Made by a program: the position numbers and the translations under genes. A stretch of DNA of 64,000 nt from Taxillus chinensis (lineage: Eukaryota > Streptophyta > Magnoliopsida > Santalales > Loranthaceae): NCBI GenBank assembly GCA_023512835.1, contig JAKCVP010000389.1, forward strand, positions 1 through 64,000, written 5' to 3'. Below are positions 9,448 through 20,271 of this stretch, piece after piece (the first letter of the stretch is position 1; each line of letters starts with the position of its first letter). The notes under the pieces were generated by a model. The model ran no database searches. It was given only the letters and a program-made list of their open reading frames with translations, and was not told the DNA's origin.

Positions 9448-11638
9448 TCAGTAACTCTGCGGTATGGTTTGTGCAGGCTGTGCAGGACCATACTGAGCCG
9501 GTGCCGCAGGCGCAGAGTAAATAGGTACATTACCCGTTGGCGCAGCTGCACTAGATAAAAGTGTACTCGACGCCACTGCGCTCGATGCCCCGATTGAAGC
9601 CGGCGGAGATGTAGGCGCAACATCAGACGATGCGGGTCCAGAAGGAGTAGGAGGCGAGGATGGCGCCGAGGACGGAGCAAGTGTCTGGCTCGCCGATTCT
9701 TCCGAGCACGGCGTTACTCCTACTTGTGGGACCGGTGAAGTCGGTGCGGGAGTCGACGCAGGCGGAACACCTGCAGAGACTGGAGGAATGTCCGAGGAAG
9801 CGGGAGGAGCTGGACCGGGAGGTGAAGCAGGGGGTGTATCAGACGGTGCAGGCGGCGCTGACGAAGCGGGAGGTGCATTAGATACCACAGGTGGTGTCGA
9901 AGAAGCTGGAGCAGAAGAAGGAGGGACATCTGACGGAGCAGGGCCTGGGGAATTCAAAGGCATAGCAGGAGGAGTCTGAACAGCTACTTCTTCCGAGCAA
10001 GGTGTGCTCATTGCTACTTGAGAAGCTGGTGGTCCTTGAGCTGAAGGGGTTGACACGGGTGAAACATCAGACGGTGCGGGAGGAGCAGAGCCTGGAGGAG
10101 GAGTGTCAGAGGATGCTGGCGGTGCCGGAGTCGAGGTAGGCGGGACATCGGTTGGCGCTGGGGTTGATGCGGGAGGGGATGCAGGAGGCGCCTCGGAGGA
10201 AGGTGGAGGCGCCGGTGCCGACGCAGGGGGAGGAACATCAGAAGATGCTGGCGGTGTCGAATCTGGAGGGACATCAGTTGGTTCGGGAGGAGGCGGAACA
10301 GATGAAGCCGGCGGGGTTGCTGGAGGTGCGTCAGATGAAGCTGGTGGCGCTGGTGAAGAAACAGGAGGTGCAGCATCGGATGGTGCAGGAGGAGCAACAG
10401 GCGGAGGAGTCTGAGCAACCAACTCTGCCGAGCAAGGTGTGCTGACGACCGCTAGTGTCGACGCAGCAATCACATCCGAGGTGATTGCTTGCTGGGGAGG
10501 AGTCGGCGGTGAAGATATCGCTGGAGGTGCGGCGGGAGGGACATCAGAAGGCGTCCGGGGGAGCCGCAGGAGGAGGGACATCAGAGGTTGCTGGAGGAGC
10601 ATCAGAAGTCGCCGGAGGGACATCAGACGGCGCCGAGGGAGCCACAGGAGGAGTATCAGAAGACACAGGTGGTGCACCAGCAGGCGGCCCAGCAGGAGGC
10701 GTAACCTCAGGGCCCGGAGGAGGCACAGGAGCAGAGGACGGTGTCAAAACGCCAGAGGACGCAACCTCAGTACCGCCCGACACTGCAGCTGTGGCACCAG
10801 GCACACCAGTAGGCGCCACCAGATCAGACGAGCAAGGTGTGCTTTCGGCTGCTGCAGAGCTAGGTGGAATGTCTCCAGCAGAGCTCACGCCAGATGATCC
10901 AGCGATGCCCGTCGACGCAGGTGTAGGAGCAGACGTAGGCGCCGGCGTCTCAATTCCAGCAATGCTAATAGCAGAAGACCCTGCAATGTCGGTCGATGCG
11001 GGACTAGGCGTAGATGTAGGTGCCGTCGGGGGAGTAGACGTAAGCGCAGTTGAAGGCGTGGGAGTCGAAGACGGCAAGTCAATAGTCAAAGACGTCAAGT
11101 CCTGACCATACCCCGGTGGCGGCGAAGCAAGACTCATGTCCTCTTTGCAAGGCGTGGGCTGAGCGGCAGGTGGTCCGATGTCCTTCTTTTCATCATTGCC
11201 GTGATCGTTCTTCTCATCGTTACCTTGGTCTTGCTTGTCCTGGTCATCCTTCTTTGGATGTTCCACGCCCTTGGGTTCCTTCTTAATCTCGTTTCCAGCA
11301 TCGCCTTTACCTTCGTCGTGACCCTTAGGGTGGTCAGGATGATCTTTCCCTTTATCAGCCTTGTCGTCGTGACCAGAATCGCCAGCGTTCCCCGAGCCGG
11401 GTCCATAAGTAGGCACGTTCCCGCCATCTCCCACTGAAGGCCCAGGAGAGGGCTTGGTAATCTTGGCTGAGCTTGGAGTAGATGCCGGCCCGACAGGTGG
11501 AGCACCATTGTCTTGCCCTCCATAAGACGGCACGTTATCTTTCCCAGGCTGAACGCCATAGGCCTGTGGTTGTGAATCGGTGGGAACAGCTGCGGCCAGC
11601 GCAGCTGTAGCCAAGAGGAAGAGCAGCTGAGGCTGCAT
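9448..11638 (-). CDS. Secreted Pro/Ser/Ala-rich protein with repeated TPC modules; frame broken by a 1-base indel
   Basis: From the ATG at 11638 a clear signal peptide (LLFLLATAALAAA, cleavage near VPTDS) leads into a Gly/Asp/Lys-rich region and then a long PP(A/S)SSDVPP-type low-complexity region. The first frame stops at 10544, while the same amino-acid pattern continues in the next frame down to 9448. Removing one base from the five-G run at 10557-10561 joins both into about 729 residues. Five copies of a TPC(S/K) module (near 11150, 10835, 10430, 9995 and 9705) punctuate the Pro-rich segments. An N-V-P-x-Y motif occurs twice near the N-terminus and again near the C-terminus. The make-up fits a cell-wall or matrix protein, but there is no GPI signal. 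The indel may be a sequencing error, a true mutation or allelic; I could not find an intron explaining it. Confidence 0.65.
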
Positions 11639-13761
11639 GATTTTGCTTTTGCTGTACAATGCTAGAAAATATGAAAATGCGGAACGAATGCAGCGATTGC
11701 AAGTGCAATCTTCAAGACAACCAGACTAACCAGAGAACGAGTGAGGTTCAGTTCGAAAGAAGTGAGCTGCAGAGCAAAGGGCAGCATTAATCGTATACCT
11801 TTTGTATGAGCATACTTTGGACTATATCTTCGATCCTTTGAGGCAGTCGAGCTTGAATTAGATGGCGAGATGATGTGCATGACCATGCACCAAAGATGTG
11901 GAGATGACAGGGACTGTGTCGACTTCCCGCACGGCACGCGCCTTGACCATCTTCCAATGCGATTTCTCAGCAGCTCTGAAGGGTGTACAAGCTTGACAGA
12001 AACAGCTCTGGTCGAAAAACTTCTCTAGAACCAGAACAGAATAGAAAGGACAGGTCAAGGAACAGCGAGTGACTGGTCCAGGCCGAACATGGCAGGCACA
12101 GCAAGGCTGAAGCCTGCTCTGGGGCGACAGCAACAAGTCATCTCAAGGGTCCAAGTGCAATGCAGAAGCTTGACACACGCGACGATCTGTGTGTGTCTGA
12201 TCGTTGCAGGAAGCGAAAAGGCAAAGGCGTCTGCAGATTACGAGGAGGAGAATGTTGAGACGAAAGACGGGCATACGTGTCTGACCGGACGCGCGCTGGC
12301 TGTAGGCAACTATGAGCAAGACACAGGAATTTCCAGGCGACTCACCGCTTACAGCAAGAGCAAATCTCGCCTTGGCTCCACGCAGCAAGAGCTTCAAGCA
12401 TCTCAAAGACCTGAGCAAAGAGTGGCACGGGTGGGAGGATGCAGATGGAGTCCGGAGGTCGGAGGTCGGAGGCTTACGGGCAAATATCGGCGGTATGTGG
12501 ACAAGCGCGTTGAGGCATCCAGTTGAGTTACAAACGAATAGAGGAAACTTTGGTCTCTTAGCGTTCGATTGCACTTGGGGGAAACGCGCACAGTGATGAC
12601 TACGCCGTTCCCTCCTGCAGAAATTCGCCCTTATTTGCGAGAGATAAAGGGTCTGGCCCTTATTGTCCTTGAAAGGACCAGGGATGAATGACAGGCTAAA
12701 CAGCAGCGTTCTCGGCCCTGAAAACGTGCGTCGCCCTCGCCGAACAAAGTCCCCTTTTACCACAACAGCGGAAGCTTTTGCATAGGCTCGCGGGGAAAGC
12801 GAGAGAAGCCTACTCCGACGCGTGCAGGCAAACAAACATCTGGCAGAAGACATGCGGGTCAGCGGACAGGTTTCTTCTCTTACAAACTCATATCAAAAGA
12901 GGAACAACAAAGGTATTCAGATTAGATCAAGTTTATGGCCATCAGCGACTCCGTTGTAGCGTGCGCGCGCGCAAGCACTGCGCAGAAACCACAGGAGCTT
13001 TCGGCTCGGGTTACTGGCGAGGGCATGCAAGGGCAATAGGAGGATAGAAAGTATGGTGCTCTTGTTTTCATCAACGTGTCGAGTTGTGGATTGTAGGTCC
13101 GTGATGCACAGGGATGCTCGGGCTCGGAGTCGGCGACATACATGGTTGTGTTTGCATGCGACGGTGGGAGAGAAGCACAGCAAGTGGACTCTGGTCCAAG
13201 TGGGCGGGGAGAGGTGCGATCAAACAGGAAGCGTCACCCTCAAACGGGTGGGAATGAGGGCTGTCACAAGATGCTGCTGCAGTCGTTGCTGCTGGTGCTG
13301 ACGCCTGATGACGGCAGTGTGGGCAGTGTGGACAGGATACGGCGCCTGCGACACGACAGCTGGCCTCTGCCGCCGCACTCGACGAGGCACATCAGCGGCC
13401 TGACAGCAGCAACAAGAGACGCAGAAGCAGAGACGCAAGAGGTGGAAGTATGCAGAGACTGACAACAACGATGATATCGCGGGCGAGCAGCACTGGGAAG
13501 TGCAGGAACAGGTAGGTAGATCTGACAGCAGGAGCCTGAGAAAGGTGTGAGAGTGGCGCCAATCAGCATCATCCTTGGCTCGGCAGGAGCGATTCTGCGC
13601 GCTGGCAGTAAATATAAGCCGTCACCTTCCCCGCCCGTCCTCCTGCGTCTCTTGTTTTTCGGCAACCGAGCCAGGTCAGCTGATTTCGCGTCTCAACGCA
13701 GCTGACTTGCCCTCTCGCCGCCGCCGCGACGCGTCCCGTCCGCCCACGCCGTCCCCGCGCA
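11639..13761. other. Intergenic / promoter region, no supported gene
   Basis: Upstream regions of the Pro-rich secreted-protein gene (minus) and of the NC2-alpha gene (plus). The longest open frame (12143-12853, minus, 236 codons from an ATG) has an unnatural composition and no domain or splice support, so I do not call it. A GGTAGGTAG tract lies near 13512. Confidence 0.5.
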
Positions 13762-14517
13762 ATGTCGTCCTACACTCCCCAAAGTCCAAATCTCTCTGCT
13801 GTCCCCGCCTACGCCCCACAGTCCCCGGCCGTCCCTCAGTCAGCTGCCTCCTACTATCCCCCGCAGGACTCCTTTGCCCTGCCGCACTCGTCGCACTACG
13901 ATTACTCTGCCGGCCACTCCTTCCCGCACTACGCCCAGCAGTCCTTCCAGCAGCCGCACCTCGTGCAACCGCCACAGCCAATGGCCGCTGCCGTGCCAGA
14001 CGAGCAGAAACCCGCCCCTGGCGAGCTGGAAAATATCGACGTAAAGACGAAATTTCCTGTCGCACGCATAAAACGCATCGTTCAGGCTGACGAGGAGGTC
14101 GGCAAGGTCGCACAAGTCACTCCCGTCGTCGTCTGTAAGTTACCTTGAACCCTTCAACCACCTCGCCTCCGTTTGTAGCACACGCTGACTCGCCCGGCTC
14201 CTGTAGCAAAAGCACTAGAACTGTTCATGATTTCCCTGGCTCTGGCCTCTGCCGAGCAGGCAAAGGCTCGCAATAGCAAACGTGTTACTGGCGCCCACCT
14301 AAAGCTTGCCGTCGCCAAGGACGAGCAGTTTGACTTTCTATCAGACATTACCGAAAAGATTGCAGACGCCCCCGCTGCATCCAAGGAGTCAAAGTCAAAA
14401 CGGAGGAGTGACAGCGTGGATCCAATGGACGACATGGACGATGATGCTGCGCCCAAGAAGAAGGGTCGCGGCCGGAGGAAGAAGGTCAAGAGCTCCGACG
14501 ATGATGACGAGGATTGA
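13762..14517 (+). CDS. bur6: Negative cofactor 2 alpha subunit (NC2-alpha/DRAP1, Bur6), histone-fold transcription regulator
   Basis: CDS join(13762..14134,14207..14517), 227 residues. The 72-nt intron has a GTAAGT donor, CGCTGAC branch and TGTAG acceptor, and sits inside the histone fold (VVV|SKALELF). The N-terminal ~85 residues are Pro/Gln/Tyr-rich and disordered. The histone fold covers about residues 93-178 and carries the family's diagnostic stretches [36 protein letters not shown] and DEQFDFL. The tail alternates acidic and Lys/Arg-rich runs and is probably nuclear-localising. NC2-alpha pairs with NC2-beta (Ncb2) to bind TBP on DNA and repress or modulate RNA polymerase II initiation. 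Closely related folds (NF-YC, Dpb3) are less likely given the [14 protein letters not shown] signature. Confidence 0.9.
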
Positions 14518-15412
14518 AAAAAGAAAGGGTCTGGCTTCTTCTTCTTCAACGTTGCTGAAGAGGGGCCCTCTTTCTACTAATCTCCGCTTGGAACGCTTGT
14601 TACGACCATGATACCCACTGTCCTGATCACTACTGATACGGGACCAAAGTTTAGATTTCGTCTTTTCCTCTTCCGCCTCCTCCCCCTCCTCTTTGACTAA
14701 TTCTCTTCACTTTCTTCATGTTCATGTCTTGCACTTTTGTGTCTGATCCCCACCTGCACTCTCGCCCACTAACTACATCGACCCTGCCAACAGGTCAATG
14801 AAAACACAGCTGAGAAGTCATCAGAACATGCTCACGCGTTTCAGAATGATAAAGGCAGACGGAGGGAGAAACATAGTTTTTATAACAACACAGTCCATTG
14901 ATTCACCAAAGTCCTATACAACAAAGCCCTCGCCCAAACAAGCGCACACATCCCATTGCCTGACCTCTTTCCCGCAGACAGACAACAAAAGCACAACCTC
15001 GAGGAAAAAGCGAAACGCCAAAAGACAACAAACGGACCACGAAAAATTCCAAAGATAACAACAACAACAACGGCCAACGGACTTTGACTTTGCATCTTGG
15101 ACGGAACGCTCGACCCGACAAAAATCAAGCCATCTCATCCATCGTGCATATCATAATCATCGCTGCGTAGCTCGCGTAGCCGCATTCATCGCGTCGTCAT
15201 CAGTAGAAGAGCATTAGGTGCGTCAGTCGTCATTAGCTCAGAGAGCTGGATTGCCATACGAAACGTCAAAGGCAACCGCCTGATTGTACGCCGAGAGTCT
15301 CCATCTTATGCACTTTGTCCCTAAGAGTAAAGACGCTGTGTCGGTACCAGAGATGCATAGGTAGGTAAAAGTTATACAGTCGAAGAAGCAGATAAGGTCA
15401 TCTCAAAGGCAA
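14518..15412. other. Convergent intergenic region (3' flanks)
   Basis: 3' regions of NC2-alpha (plus) and of the Bud4 homolog (minus). Pyrimidine-rich tracts near 14660-14710 and an A/C-rich stretch near 14980-15080 are present; no gene seen. A short GTAGGTA occurs near 15359. Confidence 0.5.
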
Positions 15413-18400
15413 TTAGAAGATCATACTTCTAACGTTCTTTCTTCGCTCCTTGGCATCACTGGTCCCGTCCCAGGCTGTGGGAGTCAGCTTGGGTGGAGTA
15501 GAAGGACGGCCCGTTGTTGCGGCCACGCCCTTTCGCTTGGGACTCTTTGCTCCAGGCAGAGGAGGTGTCGGTTTGTCGTAGATCATAGACTGCGGCCGGG
15601 CATTCTTCACTGGCGAAATCGGTGCGCTGCGGGCTCCGGCGCCTCCTTGAGGGGCACTCGAGCTATTCGATGTGATCGGTCCCTGAAGACGACGACGTGC
15701 CAATACAGCAGCTGTCCATGAGACTTTGTTTGGAGACACATCCTTGCCAACGACTTCAGCCAGCACCCGCATCCAAGCTTCCTTGTCCGCGCGGTTGTCG
15801 GCATAAAAGTCAATAATCTCGCCATTGGCAAACTTGATGCGGAAGCCTTCCTCCACAAACATGTACCCCTCTTCCTCTTCGCCAAAGGCTGATCGACGAC
15901 GAGACTTGCCGCCCTTGCTCATGCCATCTGGTTGGGTCAAGGCAGACCGGTCATCAATGAGCTTGACCGCCTTTGCCAAGTTGATGTTAGCACGGCGTTG
16001 GCGAGTTTGCTCATGATACGACGTCAAATTGGATCCACAGAGACGGAAGAAGCGTCGACGCCAGTAGGGGCAGTCGCCACCTTGCTGGCTGAGGAAGCCT
16101 TCATGCTCTCGAGCGGCATTGGCCTCAGCTTCCCTTAGTTGACGGATAGCAGAAGACATACTCTGTGGCATGTCCTCGTCCTTGATACCTTTCGGCTTGG
16201 GAATGTACAAGAGCTGTAGCTCCAGGTTTCCAATCTTGTAAGGAGGTCTGCGCTGGACGCCGCCGTGCTTACTGCGAGTGCTGGGCGTGTTCGTGGTGTT
16301 GTCGGTCGCCCAGTTGTTGTAGCAGGGCACATCCACACTGTACGGCTTGCCAAAGGCTTGCTGCTCATGTTCTTCCAGAGATACAATAGAGCGAGCAAAG
16401 CTGCCATCGGGGCCTACCAGGTCGTGCAAAAGATCCCATGAGGTCGGCTTCTTGTTGGCACGAGCAGCTTCAATCTCTTGCTGGCGGAGAGCCGCTGCCA
16501 TTGCTTCCTCCTCCTGCTGCTTCTTCTCTGCCTCTCTCCGCTTCTTAGGCGACTGGAGGAAGCGGCTAAGTGATGAGCCTTTGTCCTTCTTGCCGGGCTT
16601 GGGAGACGCGGAGTTGATGCTGCCCGCTGAGGAACGCGGTCGTTCGAGCTTCGTCTGCAAGGTCAAGGAGAAGTCCAGTTCTTTGAAAACTGTCAGCTCA
16701 AACTCCTGGCCAATTGGTGCCTTGCGTCCAAGTTCCAGCCAGGCAGTGGTCACGCAATGAAGCCCATTGTCGAGAGTGAGCTGGAACCAATTGCGCTCGT
16801 GTTTTGGCAAAGGGAGATCGAGGTCCTTGACTCCAAGAACCTTGACAAAAAGTCGGCCACGTTCAATTGCCTCGTCGCCTTCCACTAAGGAAGCTTCCTC
16901 GTTAACTGCATCAAGAGCAGTAGCGTTGCTGTCTTGGCCTGGGAGAGGTGGCACGGCACCCTTGCTTGCAACTGCGCCAACGAACGAGCGACGGCTGCTC
17001 TGCCGACGCATCTTACCGTTCCAGGGCTCTGTGGTAACAATCTTACCACTGACTTTGCGGGGTACAGCCGGCTTTGAGGGGTCCGTATTGTCTTTGACAT
17101 CTTCATTCGAGGAGCCGCTAGCAAGCCTGTTGGATGCAACAACAACCTTGGTGTTTTGGCGCATCAGGTAGCCTCTCTGTCGCGCACGAGCATTAGTGAC
17201 TGTATTACGATAGGTGATATTATCGAGCTCTTGAGGAGCACGGAGTTGGGGTATTGGGTGTAAGGATAGATAAGGTTGCGAGAAAAGTACCTTCTTTGCT
17301 TCAAGAGCCTTGTCAAATGCTTCGTGTAGATCGGACTCAAGATCTTCCTCGCTCAACGGCAGTTCGAGCTTCATTCGGTTGCTAAGACGGCGGTTCAGAT
17401 CTGCTTTCGCTAGCGCGGCCTCGCTCTGGCCCTGCGACGATCCACTGCCAGGTCGGGATTCATCAGAGCTGTTACCAAATGCCTGATCGCGAATGGCTTC
17501 GAGATCACCGCACGTTGCGGATTCTCTTGTCTTGAGATTGCCACCAGGGGCACGAATAGTAGCAACTTCGTCCGGAACTTCTTCCGGTGCTTCGCCAAAG
17601 CCAGATTCGTCGTATTCGTATTCGATTGGATGATGGATGACTGACTCTGGAGTATTGGGAACTTCTTCATCATAAGTCACTTCAGGGGCTGTGGGTGTCG
17701 CTGGGCGAGCCTCTTGCTCGGCTGGTACTATCTCCTCAGTCTCAAGGGTCGCAACTTCTGCAAGAATGTCGGGCTCGCAAGGAGCATCTGACTTCACATT
17801 GGTGACGGTTTCAGAAGTGTCATCCGGGTTCGTGTCCAAAGCCGATGAAGCCTCAGAGACGGGCGAAGCGGTCTTCTCGGCCGTGATCGCGTCGGCTCTC
17901 GCGACTTGGGTCGCCGTTCGTGGTTCTGGGGACATGTACTCTTTGAAGCTGAAGCTGAAGTCTTCCCCAGCCATGAAGTCCGGCAGAGATCCACGTGCGA
18001 TGTCCTCTTGGGGGATGTCATCGCCTTCAATTGATGGAATAGGCTCATCAGGGTCATACTGGCTGTCTTGCTCGAATCCAAAGTTGAATGTGGCACCCTC
18101 GGGAACATCGTGTCTGATGACGGAGGAGTCGCGGCCGTAGTCTGGCGAAGAGTCATGGACGGGATACGCGTTGACATCGTCTTCGAACTCTTGCTCTTGT
18201 TTGATCACAGGTCCAGGTATGTCGTCTGCATTGTAGTTCGAGGAGGTCTCTCTTGAAGGAACGGGCTCATCCGGATGGAAGTCGGCGTAGGTTCGGGCGT
18301 CTCGAAGAGGACTCGAGTCCAGCTCAGAGTTCTCAAAATTGTCGTCATGAAGATTCTTTGCCTTTTGCATAATTGATTCACGAGAAATAAGCGGCGCATG

Positions 18401-19897
18401 CAGCTTTTGCGTGGGCTCGTCATCTTCGTCTAGAACGGAGGGACCAGGACTGCCTTCGACCGCCAATTCCGAGGGCTCAAGAGACAGACCTCTCTCACTC
18501 CCGTCGGACTTGTTTTGCTGAATTGCCAAGAGGCGAAGACGCTCGTCAAGAGGCATATGATCGTGTCGCATACCAAGGATATCCTCTTTGGAGATCGAAG
18601 CAGGGCGAGGTGGCTTGAAGTCTGGCTTGCTGAAAGAATGGTTCGAGCCGGGACGAGGGCTCTCTGCTGCAGTATTCATCTTTGCAGGAAGTGGAGGTAA
18701 AGGGCGGCGGTCTCCATCCGAGTTGATCGAGCCAGAATGAGAAATGTTGCCCTCGTCATTGTCGCGATCAGCTAGTGGAGAAGAAGGCGCTTCGTGTCTG
18801 CCGAAGGGGTCATCAAAGGTCTTTGCAAGATCCTTGTTCGCATTCTTAGGGCTCATGAAGCGCCAGTCCTCAGGCAGCACAACGGGCGTCTTCGCCGTGT
18901 CTTCCAGAGACTCGTCGAAGCTGTCCTCGTGTCTATACTCGTCATCGTCCTCATAGCTCTCGTCTGGGTCGAATTCGTCCAGATCATAGCTGCCTTCTCG
19001 AGATCCGGAAGCGACAGACGAAGGATCGGGCGTGATCATTTCGTACAGCGTGATTTGAGGCGGGCCCTGTTCAAAGCTCACCGTCTTCGGAGGGCGAGGC
19101 GTACCACGACCATCATCATCAGAGCCGGTGCCATCAGAATCAGCTGATGCGTCGGCTTGATTTCCGCGATGAGACAAAGAGGATTTCTGTGGAGAGTGTG
19201 CGGTCTTCGATGGGGTCGAGGCCTTTGGCGGGCTGTTGGCTTTCGACGGTGACAAGATTGGAATCTTGGTGCTGCTCTCGCCACGGCGATGGCCGTGTAC
19301 TTTCGATGGAGAAGAATTGGCACTGCTAGGGGGGAAGGTATTTGCTGCGGTGTTTGCAAGCGGTCTCCCAGCAGCGAGAGGACGGTCAATGACGGAGGAG
19401 CTATCCGGCGAGTACAGAGTCTCATTTTCTCTCGCAAACATACTGCTGTTCTTCACGCGTGAGGCCTTCTGCAGTCTTTCGATGGATGATCGACGGTTGC
19501 TCTGGGGAGCGACATTTTCATTGGATTTTCGCGGTATGCGCGTCGGTGATGGGCTGTCTTGACCCTTCCAGAAGGAGCGGGGCGATGTGTTATTGACAGG
19601 AGAGGCCTCAAAGGGAGATGATTCAAGCACAGGCTTCTACAAGATAGTCAGCGAAAAGAAAGGCATCGGAATAGTTGGCTCAATCGCAACGTACGAAGGC
19701 GCTCTGGTTGATGCTTGGACTGTTGCGGCGAACACCCATTGGAGAGATCTCTTGCAGAGGGCGCTTGCCAGAGCTTGAACCAGTCGAGTTCGATTTGTGT
19801 ATCCTGAGTGGAGACACGTCGCCCTGAGAGATGCGTCAGTCAGTGATTTGTTCGTCGCAAGAAAGACATTGTTGTTACTCACCCTATTCTCGGCCAT
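15413..19897 (-). CDS. bud4: Bud4/anillin-like septin-associated protein with C-terminal PH domain
   Basis: CDS complement(join(15413..19636,19695..19823,19883..19897)), about 1455 residues. The first coding exon is only 15 nt (MAENR) and the second 129 nt. Both upstream introns have canonical ends and join to DVSPLRI, GKRPLQEISP and RRNSPS, stretches I associate with Bud4 orthologs. The N-terminal ~950 residues are Ser/Pro/acidic and disordered. A conserved anillin-like region (about 975-1060, GRLFVKVLGVKDLDLPLPKHE) precedes a PH domain (about 1225-1347; FLSQQGG, YWRRRFFRL, DKEAWM). Bud4 links septin rings to cytokinesis, axial budding in yeast and septation in hyphae. A further in-frame 114-nt intron (17177-17290; GTACTT..CACTAAT..GACAG) is likely and would give AKK|RGYLMRQ and about 1417 residues. 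It shares its promoter with mrh4. Confidence 0.9.
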
Positions 19898-20271
19898 TAT
19901 GGCGATCTGTGGAATGCGCGGGGCTTGCAGCGCAGACTGATTGGGCGAATTTGCAAGACGCTTTGCACGTTCAGGGACTCGTGGTCCGTGATAGAGCGAA
20001 GGAAGCAGTTTCCTTCGTAGAGCGGCAGTGTGAGTGAGCGAGCGTGAGTGTGAAGGAGAATAGAGCAAGGACAAGGCGAGGACTGGGAAGTGGTACACCC
20101 AAGGTCCTGCCGTTTGTTTGTTCACGTTGCCATAGCGATGGGCGCTAGGAGCAAGTGAACTCACGATGATGGGACCAAGCTGGAGCCCCCTCTGCAGGGG
20201 CGCCATCATTCGGCAGCCCCATCTGCCATCTTTTCCAATTTCGTTTGCTTCGTGCAAACTGCGCCTTCATA
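19898..20271. promoter_or_regulatory. Shared divergent promoter, bud4 / mrh4
   Basis: 374 bp separate the two start codons, so both genes must be initiated from this interval. I see no clear TATA box; the region is moderately GC-rich. Confidence 0.6.

Noticed and set aside
12143..12853. 236-codon minus-strand open frame
   Set aside because: It starts with ATG but has Arg/Ser/Cys-rich, random-looking composition, no domain, signal peptide or splice support, and sits in promoter DNA between two genes.
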